From Montifringilla adamsi (Eukaryota; Chordata; Aves; Passeriformes; Passeridae), in the NCBI GenBank assembly GCA_017590115.1, contig JAGGNK010003335.1, positions 5,828,001 through 5,892,000 on the forward strand: a stretch of 64,000 nt of DNA, in the 5' to 3' direction. A program made the translations under genes and the position numbers. The notes beneath the pieces were generated by a model, which searched no databases, was not told the origin of the DNA, and was given only the letters and a program-made list of their open reading frames with translations. This document shows positions 12,860-24,370 of this stretch, piece after piece. Position 1 is the first letter of the stretch. Each line of letters begins with the position of its first letter.

Positions 12860-13200
12860 TAGCTCTCTAAAGGCATTAGAAAATGAAAGGAGTTTTAATG
12901 CAGCCCTACGTTTCTTTTCTTCCTGGTTTTACAAGGGGCGATGTGGCAATCTAATTATACAGTGTTGTGAACTGGTATTATGTCCTGCAAGAAAAAGAAA
13001 GAAGCTTTTTTATTGTTCCATTATGCAATTGTTGCTACTTTTTACACCCATTCCAGCTTTGGTGCAATAATTCAGTATTGCAGCCTACATTAATTTTTTT
13101 TCTTTTAACCGCTCCTTCCTTCACACTAATAAAATATGCAGTGCAAACAAAAGCGCGTTACCCAGCCAGCGTATGAGCAAAGCCATTCCTTCATTTTTTG
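12860..13200. promoter_or_regulatory. candidate conserved noncoding element (unproven)
   Basis: The block has several CpGs in a CpG-poor background ('ctacgttt', 'gggcgatg', 'aaccgctc', 'aagcgcgtta', 'cagcgtat'). It also has AT-rich homeodomain-type motifs such as 'tctaattata' and 'cattaatttt'. No transposon or open frame explains it. Together with the two blocks that follow it makes a 1.5-kb region of regulatory character. The inference is from composition and motifs only. Confidence 0.3.
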
Positions 13201-13489
13201 ATTCCTCAAATAGCATGCAAGCCCCAGAGGAACCCAAAGCAAGGTGGTGGGGACATTTTAGGGGCATTTTCTCCCTGTCTTACGTTCAGAAAAACTAAAG
13301 GTTATGTGACTGGATCACAGTAGTCTCCTGAACCAAGAACATCAACAGCCCTAGGAACTGCCCAGCAAACACTGACAGATGAAGCAAGCCACACTCAAAT
13401 CCTATTCTTTTTATGTAAAACCCTCACCCTTTGTCCTTTTCAATTATGTATGGTCATGTTCTCACAATAGCTTCTGCTGTCACTATGAT

Positions 13490-13860
13490 TTAAAGATAAG
13501 TTTTATTTTAAAAGATCGTTTGTTTATAGTGCCAACATAGCCAGTCTAATCAGATAAAAAAGTGCACAGATTTTGAGACCCCCGCCAAGGATTTTTTTCC
13601 TCTTTCCCAACAGCCTATCACCCGAACCTCTTGCTAATCATTTCAAGGCTATTCAGAAGGTAGTCCCTGCATAATTTTTAGCTTAGGATAAAAAACTGCA
13701 TAATTGTTATTCATTTGGCTTGGCAGTTATTACACACCGAAGTGACCTCTGCTTCTCCGTTAATTATAAATAGTTTTGTCTATTGGATAAATTGAAATGA
13801 ATTAGCTCAGGTTTAAGATCTTATCAATAATTTAAATAGCCATTTGCAACAAACGAAATA
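13490..13860. promoter_or_regulatory. candidate enhancer-like conserved element
   Basis: The block carries many developmental transcription factor-type motifs in short space. There is a forkhead-type core (gtttgtttat, about 13518-13527), GATA/AGATAA cores (aagataag, cagataaa), TAAT/ATTA homeodomain cores and an MEF2-like AT core (ttataaatag, about 13763-13772). The CpGs in 'cccgccaagg', 'acccgaac', 'caccgaag' and 'ctccgttaa' are more than the local background shows. No repeat family fits. It lies directly upstream of the CpG cluster at 14.1 kb. Motif hits alone are weak evidence because short cores occur by chance; cross-species conservation would be needed. Confidence 0.35.
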
Positions 13861-14104
13861 GAAGAAAAAAACACGCATAAAAAACCCGCAACAAAGGAAA
13901 AGAACCAACCTTACACAGAAAAGGCCAACTTCCAAGTGTAAACCACCAGCAATTTGTTGATTTAGTAGTGAGGGCAGAATTCAATAATAAAGCTAAATGA
14001 GGAACAAGTTTTCTTTTTCCATGCATGCAAACCCAAGCATTTGCTGTGGAGCAGAAAGAGTTTGGAGGTCTGGTCCCTGCCCAGCATGGCAGGCCATTAG
14101 CCAC

Positions 14105-14310
14105 AGCTGTCGGAGACATCTGCCTGACCCAATTACTGTCAAAGCCGAGCGGCCGCGGCGCCGTCAGCCCCGACTCAACAGCCCTTCCCTCCACGCTCAG
14201 CTGCCAGCCAGCAATCAGGCTGCTGCTAGGCCACGCTTAAAACCGAGCTCAGAAACTGCTTTGCTCTTAAGCAAGGTCATGTTTGGGTGAAACGCACGTG
14301 CCACGTTGAT
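14105..14310. promoter_or_regulatory. compact CpG cluster, candidate promoter or hypomethylated element
   Basis: About a dozen CpGs fall within some 200 bp, against a background where CpG is rare. The densest part is 14146-14163 and includes a NotI site (GCGGCCGC, 14149-14156) and an adjacent GGCGCC. To the right lies CACGTG, a canonical E-box, at 14295-14300, with 'cacgttg' following. A donor-like 'ctg|gtaagataag' starts at about 14391. That arrangement would fit a small first exon of a transcript reading rightward, but no TATA box, initiator or coding frame can be supported. It is too short for a classical CpG island. It could equally be a GC-rich enhancer core. Confidence 0.35.
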
Positions 14311-14399
14311 GGCATCCATCAAGGCCTGAAGAAACAACATCTCGTCCTTCCTGCTAGGAAACATCAGCCAGAGTTTCTTTCTGGTGTCTGGTAAGATAA

Positions 14400-17300
14400 G
14401 CTCTAGTCATAAAAAATACATACAGCATAAGCTCAGGTTTTATTTTGTTCTGCAGTTCATTTTAAGCCTCTGGAGAGGGCATCCAATATGAAAACTTCAC
14501 AGAGACAATTGCAGGAGGCTGCAGCAAAGGGAAGGACCTAAGCACTGATTTGTCTATGTAACTATACTAGAGGCTAAAAGAAGGTTCTTTTCTTTACAAG
14601 TAACTTGCAGAGGCGAGCAATGACAAGAGAAGATTTGCTGTGACAGATAATACTGCTCACTTTCTGAGCCCTAGTGAAAGCTCCACCAATTGGTGTCCAA
14701 TACTGGGTATTACACGAAACAATGAGTGGTAGCATTACCTGCTTTCAGTCTTTGCTCTTCCCTAAGGCACTGGGAGGTTTTCTCTTCCCCAACCCCTCCA
14801 GCACACCTAGGTTTTATGTCAATCTTCAGTTTTGATTGGTTTTAATTGTTTATACATTTTAAGGAAGTCATAAGTCAGTAACACATGGACCTACCCACCT
14901 GCCTTGGACAAGGGTATAAACAAAATATCACACAAACATGTCCAAGGTCAGTCCCACCACAGAATCACCACAGCCAATGCCTCTGACTCTGAAGTTGAAA
15001 TATAAAAAGCACTCACATTTATCACTGCTGAGCATCCTCTCCTTCATCTCTGATAACCTCTGACCCTGGTCAATGCTGGCAGAACTGTGCTCTGCTCCCA
15101 AATCCCCCATTGTGTCATTCTGCAACAACTCTTCAGGATTTCCTGAAAGCCTGGAATATTTACTCACAGCTATAGCACTTTTCTTATCTCACTGAGCAAA
15201 CAGTTGGCCAAGAATGCTGAGAAATCTCAGAAGTGAAAGAAGGAAAGATAGCAGAAACACGTAATACCACTGATTGCCTTCAATTTGTAAGCAGAAGGAA
15301 GTGATTTCTGGTCAGAAAATAACAGATTTCAGAATCTTGCACAAGTATTACATTTCTTTTCATACATACTTACTCTATTTTCTTTCACTCACAAAAATAC
15401 CTTTTTCTCCTAACATTTATCATTCCCCAAAAAATATGAAATTAATTTAAAATGGAATATGAAATTAATTCCAAATGCAATAAAGCAGAGCTGTTATAGA
15501 TATCTGTTTTCTGTTTGAGGAGAAATTTTGCCTGATACAATACTGCACATAAAGCAAACTTATGCTCCCTTATATATCAGAAGTCATTCTCCTGTTGTAT
15601 GAATGACAACAGTGGATGGAACCTTAAAAATTATAAACCCTTTCATTTTTTCTTTTAAAAAGAAACATAAGTGTAAGATATTAAAGAACCGAGAAATACC
15701 TAAAGTATTAGAGATGTAACAAAAAAAGGAATACTGAGGAAACTTGAGAACATCTGCTCAATGATAATGAGGCTTGGAAAACAAGGAAGGCACCCCACAC
15801 ATCCCCAGGGAGCTGTCATAGGCCCCAGCCTCAGCAACTCAAACAACCAAGTCTATCAGAAGATAAAGACCTTCCAAATGTATTTGTTCTCCACATTTAA
15901 TATTAATCAAAGAGCATTATAAATTTCAAACATCACTCGACTGTTCTAGCTGTAGGGGAAGACACACTGGCTCGACAAAAGTAATGCAAAACAACATCCG
16001 TAAAAGCGTAAACCAATAATAAAATAAAAAAGAGAAATCAGTTGATTAAACAAAGGGTCTTTTGAAGTTAGGGTTTGGCTTGCATCAGCACAGAGAGAGC
16101 TGTGCTGTAGGAAAAATCCACAAAATATAAAGGTTCTTGACCCCACATGGTCCTTGCGCTTCTGTTGACTGTTTATTTTAGTCCCACAATTTAGCAGCAG
16201 CTTTCCAAACCATTGCCCACATCAAGGGCTGCCAGCAAATGGGCTGAGCTTGGGGCTGGGACAAAGCATTCCTAAGAACATTATTAAGGAAAAAATGGAG
16301 GCTAACCAGGCAGGCAGGAGGAAGAATGGACACCAGAGATGGCAGGGATGCCTGACCTGCACTCAGAGTGCATCAAGCTACCTTGGCTGACTGGTGTCCC
16401 CCACATGACCACCAGCATTTGCTGTTTGTGTGGAATGGGCTCAGGACGACATCACCAAACCTCCAGCTCCAGCATCCATCAGGTTGCAGCAGATGTTGCT
16501 CACAGGCCCAGTGACACATCCCAGGCAGAGGTCTCAAAAAGGGAAAGGGTTTGGTAGTACCACAGCTCCAGCACCACAACCTGCCCTCCCCACCACCACA
16601 GCTTTGCTGCTGCTGATGTTCAACACTTTATTTCTTTTTAATATTGCTGTCTTCAACTATTTTCTGTTGATTCACAGCTTGACAAGGAAAATGGAATGCA
16701 TCTCATGTTGCAAACACTTCTCCATCACAGTCATTTGATGTAAATTGTGCTACTTCTAGATACTGAGATGACTAATCTCAGCTGCACTTCTATCCCTGCT
16801 TGACAGGGTTTGAAAACATTTAGCAATGCTAAACCCAAATAAAAATATAAGAGCTGCCAATTCTATCACTCTGAATGTATTTTAGAATGAAGGTCCAGCT
16901 GCATGAGGATCCCTTCACTTGTTTTTTTATTACAGCTTCGGAATTTGAGATTGACCAGATCCAGAGTTTCCTGTTACATACATTGGCATCTAAGGTGTTA
17001 AACAGCATTAACACTTGGAAAAAAAAAAAAATACACTTGACTTGCCAGATTAAACACTTTGTGTGATAATTTTGTGAATGGTTTTTCCTAGATAAGACCC
17101 TGTTGAAGTTATTTGTAGATTATAGTCCAAGTGAGTACATAAACTATGCTGTATTAAGGTAACTCTACCCAACTTTCCTAAAAGTTCTGAAGGACTTGGA
17201 GAACATGAGAGGCAGAAGGGGGGAATGGGTGGTGGTGAGGTTTTTCTGTTAGTTTGGGGGGGCTTTGATTTTTTTTTTTCCCCAAATCCACTCACATGGC

Positions 17301-18180
17301 TGCCTCATACATCTTACTATTGCTATAAAACCACAGCATCCCACTTCCATCTCACCTGGAAAGTAAGAGCCTGTCCTGGAGAGCCATGCTGGGGGAATTG
17401 CACTCCACCCAGCGCTGGTTTATGGCAGGGTTTATGCTCACATATATACCATGCACACTGAGGGGAACCTTTTGGACAAGGACAGTATAATTCATTTTGA
17501 GAAAGATCTTCCTCCTGGTTAAGAGCTAGTATAAACTGAAATTCCCCAAGGGAACCAGGCATGATATTTTTCATTTTCTCAGAATCCATAAGGTTTGCTG
17601 TTAGATTTATTCCTTTATTATTATTGATTATATAAGGGCTGAGGATGGGACTGAGCTAGAATCTAAACACTTTTTTTTCTTTTTGTTTTTAAGTACAGGT
17701 TTCATGTCAGTGCTATTGATTTTCAAAACAAAAGGGGTACTGAAACCTGAATTTTTCAAAAAAACTTTTGAGCCAAGAATGCATAACTCATTCACCTGGA
17801 TAACACTTGAACTACAATTCTTTTTTATTCAACTCCACTGACTTTCTGTTTGGAATTCCAGTTTATATCCCCGCTCCTAATTGGCTAAACACCATCTAGT
17901 ACCACACCCAAGAATCACATCTCATATTAGCAGCAACAAAAACAAAACAAAAAAATCAAACACAAAACAAAATACCCAGCCTTATTTCTGCAATACCTGA
18001 GAATGCTGAGAAATTCTTAAACTTAATCTTCAAAAACATCCCTAAATTTAACCCTTACAGTATCACACAGGTTCAACCTGGACACAGAACATACTTCATG
18101 AATGAGACAAAAATAAATATAAAGTTATCTTATACTATACACTTATACAGACTTTCATTTATTTATTCATTTTACTTTTA
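14400..18180. other. noncoding DNA with G- and A-rich simple tracts
   Basis: No gene is recognised. It holds an A13 run at 17019-17031, a G-rich patch (G6 at 17218-17223, G7 at 17256-17262) followed by T11 at 17269-17279, and an AAAAC-type low-complexity tract at about 17937-17978. Open frames at 16339-16738 lack motifs. Confidence 0.45.
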
Positions 18181-18358
18181 CTCCTTACTGTGAGGGTGGT
18201 GAGGCCCTGGCACAGGCTGCCCAGAGCAGCTGTGGCTGCTCCATCCCTGGAAGTGTTCAAGGCCAGGCTGGATGGGGCTTGGATCAACCTGGGATAGTGG
18301 AAGGTGTTTGGAAATGGATGCTCTGTGAGGTCCCTTCCAACCCAAACCACTCTATAAT
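18181..18358 (+). mobile_element. CR1 LINE 3'-end fragment
   Basis: This is a plus-orientation CR1 tail. It runs from 'actgtgagggtggtgaggcc' through 'cagctgtggctgctccatcc', 'caaggccaggctggatgggg', 'gatagtggaaggtgt' and 'gaggtcccttccaaccc' to 'actctataataatg'. The block between 'aaggtgt' and 'gaggtccc' is shortened and altered. Similarity to the 57.4-kb copy is high, so both derive from the same subfamily. Confidence 0.95.
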
Positions 18359-18879
18359 AATGTGGCAGGCTGTTGCATTTGGAGAGTTTATAGAAGGACA
18401 CAAACACAGCAGATACAGAATTAAGGACATTTTCTTCCCCTGCTCACTAGGGAGGGGGATAAGATGCAGCATGTTTAAAATCAGGTTTGTTTTCCACCAT
18501 ATACAATCTTAATATTCCATCTGCTTAACTCTAGAGATAAATCATCATTATCAACAGTCAATAGCTGGCACTACAAAAGATCAAGGACATTATTCTTGCT
18601 CAGGACAAGCCCTTGGGAGCTGTAATGCAATCCCTGGCACACAGCTGCACATCAGTGCAGGTTTGCACCTTTCCCACCAACTGGGAGTGCAGAGTCCTGC
18701 TCATTCCTTGGAGGAGCAGGAGCTGTGACACAACCAGGCTTTGCCTTCAGCACTCAGTGATGGAAAGGCTCTCCTCACCCTCCTGACTGATCTCTTCATC
18801 ACAGGGTGAGAGCAGTGAAGTCACTGCATGCCGCCCATCACTCCAACAGCTCAGTGTCCTGCTCGCAGCATTTTAGCTC
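18359..18879. other. noncoding stretch
   Basis: No repeat or gene is recognised. A donor-like 'ggtgagagc' near 18802 has no clear exon in front. Confidence 0.4.
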
Positions 18880-19330
18880 TTTCATCCCTGGGCAGTGACA
18901 GAGATCTCCCACCCGAGCATTCTCTAATCCCTGACAATCGTGACTGGCTGCTAATCACGATGAGTGCACTGATCTCGCTGCAGTTCACAGCAGATGAGAA
19001 CGTGGCTGTAATATTTATTAAATAACAGCATTTGGGAAACCTCTGTAGAGTGCACTAGAGCACACAGAGCCTCATCTGAGGTCAGCCAGATGCTGCAGCA
19101 GTTATGGCCTTCATTAAGCCAATGAATATTAAAGACAAATTAACACAAACTTTAAACAAGAAGCCAATTTTCATTTCCAGACTCTTTTAATGAATTGTGT
19201 TGTACATATTTTCGACGTAGCAGTAATCTGACAGGCAATATTTTTCAAATAATTAATTCACTGTATTTCTAGCTATTTTTAACTTCCCAACAGCCAAGAA
19301 CCCATTGATTCCACCTTTAATTACTGTTCA
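18880..19330. promoter_or_regulatory. candidate conserved noncoding element
   Basis: Two adjoining parts stand out. 18880-19025 is balanced in composition with several CpGs ('acccgagc', 'aatcgtga', 'atcacgatg', 'ctcgctg', 'aacgtgg'). 19100-19330 is AT-rich with ATTA/TAAT cores, 'aaataattaatt' and a CpG in 'ttcgacgtag'. No transposon, simple repeat or open frame explains them. They resemble deeply conserved developmental enhancers in gene deserts, but this is inference from texture. Confidence 0.33.
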
Positions 19331-20223
19331 CAGCCACATCAGCTCCTATATTCAAACAGAAAAAAAGCAGTTAAACATTGCAAAGTGATTTCTCATTAAA
19401 CGACTATCTTTTCCTGCATTCCATTTCAAATAGTCCTACAACCAAAAGAAGGGAAAAAAAAAACCCCAAAACAAACAAACAAAAACTGCTGGGTTTGGAA
19501 AGTAAGGAATCAAATTCAGTCCAAATTCCTCTTCCTGCTCCTCATGACTCCCATCAATCAGTTTAAAATAATTGTACTGGGTTTCTAACCTGGAAATATG
19601 TTGCTCAATAAAGCACAGACAAATGAGTGCTGGTGGAGAGAGGGAACATTTTAATACTTGGCATGTGCGCATGTACACATCTCCATCCCCATTTTCCTTG
19701 GAACAAATGCTGTTCTAATTTCTTCAAAGAATCAATAATGCCCATTGCCAGAGCCCAGCACTGTTTGAGATGCAGATTACATAGGGAGACCAAAAATTTA
19801 TTGCATTGTAAATGTAGGCAGAAGGTGGCAGGTAAGCTGTAATTAAGGTTTTGCTGATAATAAAAAATAGGGGGAAATAAGTAGATCCCATAGTCAGTTA
19901 ATGCTGGTGCTGCTGCACAATTACCCCATTTTGCAGAGAAAACTGCAGCACCAGGCTCTTTTTCTGCACAATTAGCCTAAGGAAGGGTGGTTTACATTTC
20001 CAGCTGCCCAAAATGCTGGCACATCCTGTCTGCCCTCCCTCAACTCTTACTGCCTCCACAGCCTTTCCAAACTTCCACTCCCAGCATTTAGATCTTTCTG
20101 TCATTCTTTTAAATCATATCATACATTATTTGTTCCTGCTCCTGCATCTGTCTGGGAAGTAAAATTAAGACAGACCCTTACCATTACACAGCTGATGCAT
20201 TTTTTAATTCTTCCTTGCATCAG
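19331..20223. other. noncoding stretch with A/C low-complexity tract
   Basis: An A10 run followed by AAACC/AAAC units lies at 19454-19486. Several overlapping 60-80-codon frames on both strands have no motif. The right edge, 20195-20223, has the look of a polypyrimidine tract and AG acceptor for the exon-like segment that follows. Confidence 0.4.
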
Positions 20224-20308
20224 ACGTGGCAGTGCACAAGCTGGTGGCGAGTGAGGTGTTTCACAGAAACCCAGAAAACCTTCCTGCAAGAGTTTATCTC
20301 AGGGACAG
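20224..20308 (+). other. candidate 85-bp internal exon, unidentified
   Basis: The segment is bounded on the left by a T/C-rich tract ending in 'ttccttgcatcag', preceded by a branch-point-like 'ctgat', and on the right by 'acag|gtaggaag'. With the first complete codon at 20226 it reads without a stop across the exon and its peptide is well mixed (it begins VAVHKLVASEVFHRNPENLP). In that frame stops occur just outside both splice sites (about 20200 and at the donor), as expected for a real exon. Phases would be 1 in and 2 out. Two CpGs fall in the segment. A second frame is also open, which weakens the case. I do not recognise the family and see no partner exon nearby. Confidence 0.28.
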
Positions 20309-23300
20309 GTAGGAAGTTGGGCTGATTTTCATTCACTCATGTGTCCCTCCACCTGCATCAGCAAAATTTTATATTGTGGCTGACTCCGTAAAAAAGTAGA
20401 AAGCAAAACCCCAAACCAAATACCTATTTTCCTTTTCCTTGTCCTGCTCTCACAACTTCCTTGATTTTCAGATTTCTGTCCTTCTCCCAGGGTTGGGATT
20501 GCTCACTACTAATTATCCAATAAAAATAGAGTTGAAGTATTAAATCTATCCCTAGTTAACCCAATGTCTTTAATAATAAAAGAGATTTTGCACTAGGGAT
20601 AAATACTGTATCTCATTTTCCCTCTCTTACAAGTCTCCTGTCACTCCACACTTATTAATACTGCTACTAATATACTGTTCCCAGTCAGCCACTAAAATAG
20701 TTTGGTTATTCCTATTAATTCACCAATAAAATGCGGCTTCACAGTGCAATAAAGAAGGTTTTGTTGCTTATGGGGTTTATTGGCAGCATCTATTTGTCCA
20801 ATTTGTCAAGAGATTTTCCTATTTTTCTGATACTATTACCAAATGAGCTTCTGGTATGGAATATGGTGAGAAAGTAGTATCTGATCTCATGCCAGGTGTT
20901 GCTGGCTTCTCCCTGGGTATTTGACAGTGACTGATGGCACAGACAAGTGTCCATCCCTTCAGGTCAAGAGTGAGTGGGTGCTGCAACAACTGCTCCCAGA
21001 AGGAAAAACAACTGTTTTGTGGTTAAAAATTCATAATACTTCATTTCCTGAGAGAGAAGAGCACCCTCCAGCAGTAGGAACCACCTGTGCTCTTAATAGG
21101 TGGAAGATCCCAGCACCAGGAACAGAAGCTGCTGTTCACTCCACAGAGTCACAGACATGTAATTTAGCTTCTAAATTCACCATCTCACACTAATTTATGA
21201 ACTTCTCAGTCCACTCTATGGAAAAAAGAACTGGAGATGGCACTTTCCTTACAAATACAGCTATTGGCAATTACAGATAGCCTTTTAATGGGTGCTTGAA
21301 TTATAAAAGCCCCCTGAAATTCTCCTGTTCACCTCCCTGGACAAAGGCAACACACTTCCCTATGACATACCCAAGATTTTACTAAAGAGACCAGTCAAAA
21401 CTCTCCAGAAAAAGAGAAACATGAAGGATGCTCAAAGCCTTTTCAGCAGCAAAGAATGTATTAGGCAAGGTACTCAAATGGCCAAGTATGGGCAGGTGGG
21501 TACAACTGCTCAGTCACTCTCTCCACTGGGGCAGTATTACATCCGCTGATGCTCTTCCCTTTCAGTTTGATCTTACTCCTTGTGAGCCAGTGAGATTTGC
21601 TGGGATCTGTTAGAAAAGGCAAAGAAAAAGCAGCAGACAGAGCTGCCAGAGAACCCAGCACAGCATGGGGAAATTTGAGATCAAACACTGTACAGCAAGA
21701 ATTTAAAAAACAGGACAACTCTGCCCATTAAGGAATTGGGATGGGATTTTTAAACTGGATAGTGTTACAGCTTTGGATTCTGAATCCTAACTCATAAGAA
21801 GCCAGTGTGACTGTGCAACACTGTCCTCTATTGGAAACAGCTCACCAGACCATCTGGAGCATTGCTAGGCATCCTCTGCCTCCGCTCACAGGAAAAAGCT
21901 GATCATTTGTTAGGGCTGAACATCTGCTGTGATTCTGCTGATGTTGTCTGTGAGGGCTTCCTCAGCATAATGCATCACCCACAAGTTGTTCCAAAATATC
22001 ATTGTGCTTTGACTTTGCTTTGTGTTTATTTGGTACTGGTAGCATAAAAAGGTTTTGCACAAGAGACCCATTGAATTAATACAAGCAGATTTATTGTGCA
22101 AGTTTTACAATCTTTCTTGTGCACCAAGCTCAAAATCTCTAAGACATTTATTAGGAGAAGGGATCCTGACAGAAATGCTGTGAGGTGCCCCATAAATATC
22201 CTGGTGCCTCTGCAAAAGGGGAGCCCAGTGACCTTCTGGAAGGGGTGCCATTCCTAACTCCACCTACTTGCAGAGACAGGACCCAGGATAAGGCATCATT
22301 TGTAGAGCTACCCTCTCTGGAGACTCTGGGAATAAAAAAGCTGATTCACAGGTGCTGCAGAAAAAGGGTGATGAGGTGTGCCAGGAGGAGGATTACAGTG
22401 CAGGGGCTGGCAGACACCTGCCTCTTGCACCATCCAACCCAAGATGAGGAAAATAAAGCAGGGGTTGCTGCAGCATGGAAAAGAGATGCTCCAAGGCAGA
22501 GCAAAGGGGGTCCAGTAGCACAAATGCTGCCTTATCAGCTGCCATCTCTGCCAGAGCTGCACTTACTTCTCTCCCTTCTCCTCAAGGAAAGATATTGCCT
22601 GACTTCACCACATGGCTTGCCATCCTTCCCTCCATCTATTGCTTTTAAAATTCTTATTTTTCTATTTTCCGTCTCTATCTTCTTCTTCAAGGGCTTTGTC
22701 CTTCTATCATAATAGAAAGACATGAGGAATATTCTCAAATTCTGGCTGATTTACCTTTCTAATAGCTGTGGTTTGGGCAGGCTGGAGGGGTCAGGCATTT
22801 GTCTGCTGAAACAGCTACAGGACCTTTCCCAAAGGGCAACTAGCCAAGCCAAAGTGGGCTGTGAGATAAGAGGAAAAATAACATGACTTCATTCAGGGTC
22901 TGATTTTACATAAAGGGACATCTTCCTGCTGCTGCATGACCTGGGTTCAGGTGATTTCTGTCTAGGAGGGCAGATGCTATGTGTCACCACTGGTCTATCA
23001 TCTGGTCCCTCTTGATGTCAGTGCTGGTGATGCTGTCCTCAGCACGGCTGCCTACAGCAGGGAGAGTTCACACTGCTATTGTGAGGGGCCTTGCAATCAT
23101 TAGTCTCCAAAATTGCTTTCCATGGTGTACAAGAGACATAACAAATGGCTAATTTAATAAAATTGTGTTGGTTCACTCAGCCAGAGAAGAAAAGATAATA
23201 GCAACTGATTCTGGAAAAAATTGGAAGGCACTTGGATGTTGTGAGCTCAAAGTTCTGGTAATAGGAACAGCAATTCTCAGATTTCAGCTGGTCCCTGCTT

Positions 23301-23479
23301 CCTCCTCCCCATCTGCTGTGATGATGTACTCTTGTGGAGGGAGGGGAAAACCAGTGCGGAATGGCCCAGGAGAAGGCACTGTAGCTAAAGCATAGTTGCA
23401 ATGGGGATATTCAACGCAGCACAGGTTCCTACTATCAGAAATTGCCTTGCGCTAATAAGATTAAGGGCTTCCACTTCCA
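20309..23479. other. unique noncoding DNA
   Basis: No repeat family is recognised. The 175-codon plus-strand frame at 22185-22712 overlaps long frames on the minus strand, opens at a non-ATG codon context without promoter or splice evidence, and ends in a hydrophobic T-rich stretch. I treat it as chance. Confidence 0.45.
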
Positions 23480-23690
23480 CACAGAATCATAGAATCCTTA
23501 AGGTTGGGAAAGACTTCTAACACCAGAGAATCCAACCATTAGCCTAGCATTTCCAGGTCCACCACTAAGCCATGTCCCTAAGGACCACATGTATGTGTTT
23601 TTTGAACGCTTCTGGGGATGATGATTTCACAACTTTCACAAGCAGCTTGTCAATCCCAACAACCAGCAATTCAGGCACCCTAAATCCAAC
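23480..23690 (-). mobile_element. CR1 LINE fragment, minus orientation, diverged
   Basis: On the plus strand it starts 'acagaatcatagaatcctta' and continues 'aggttgggaaagacttctaa', 'aatccaaccattagcctagc', 'ccaccactaagccatgtccc' and 'cttctggggatgatgatttc', then decays toward 'cctaaatccaac'. It is the same subfamily as the 3.3-kb copy but more diverged, and the right end is uncertain by some 30 bp. No coding potential remains. Confidence 0.88.
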
Positions 23691-24109
23691 TCTTCATTCT
23701 CTTCTCTCCCTGCTACAGAGGCACCAGTCCTAAAGTTAAACAGGACAAACTCCCTGCTCCAGTCCAGCACCAGCTCTTCATTCCACCAGTGAAAGCTTTG
23801 CTGCCAGTTTTAGAGAACACAAGGATGAGCTCTGACTCTGCATAGAGGGTACAACCAGATGGGACTCACACAGCAGAGACTGGAATTGCCCTGGCTGTGG
23901 GAATGACACAGGTTAGAGAAGAGGCAGATCTGGCAGCAAAAAGCTTGAGAAACCCCTCATAGGTCTGTCCTGCTTCGGACAAGGACACACAAATGCTAAT
24001 ATGTTGGATCAAAAACCACATTACACAAAGCAGTGCCAGAGACAGAGCAGATTGAATTTTTCCAGTGGATGTTACAGATTCATAATCATCACTGTCAGCA
24101 CTGCAATAG

Positions 24110-24370
24110 CAATCAAGGTTAGATCGCCGGCTTCCACATTACCTTAAAAGTGAAATGAAATGTTAAAATAAGCAATTGAAGGGGCCCCTTCCACTTCCTT
24201 TTACCCAAGAATAAATCAGAGTAACTCAGAGAAGCTAGCTGCTGAATGAGCAAACAATTTGATCGCATAATCTTGTGGATGCAAGATCTTTAACAGATTT
24301 TTAAACAGTCCTTACACAGTGACCTTTAAACAATTTGTACTTATCATGTGTAAATTCATTATTTCCTAAA
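24110..24370. promoter_or_regulatory. candidate conserved noncoding element (unproven)
   Basis: The block has CpGs in 'gatcgccggc' and 'gatcgcat', and a nuclear-receptor half-site-like 'gtgacctttaaac'. It also has AT-rich cores and no simple repeat. No transposon or frame accounts for it. Composition-based call only. Confidence 0.25.

Noticed and set aside
22185..22712. 175-codon plus-strand frame
   Set aside because: No domain, overlapped by minus-strand frames, and its hydrophobic end comes from a T-rich tract.
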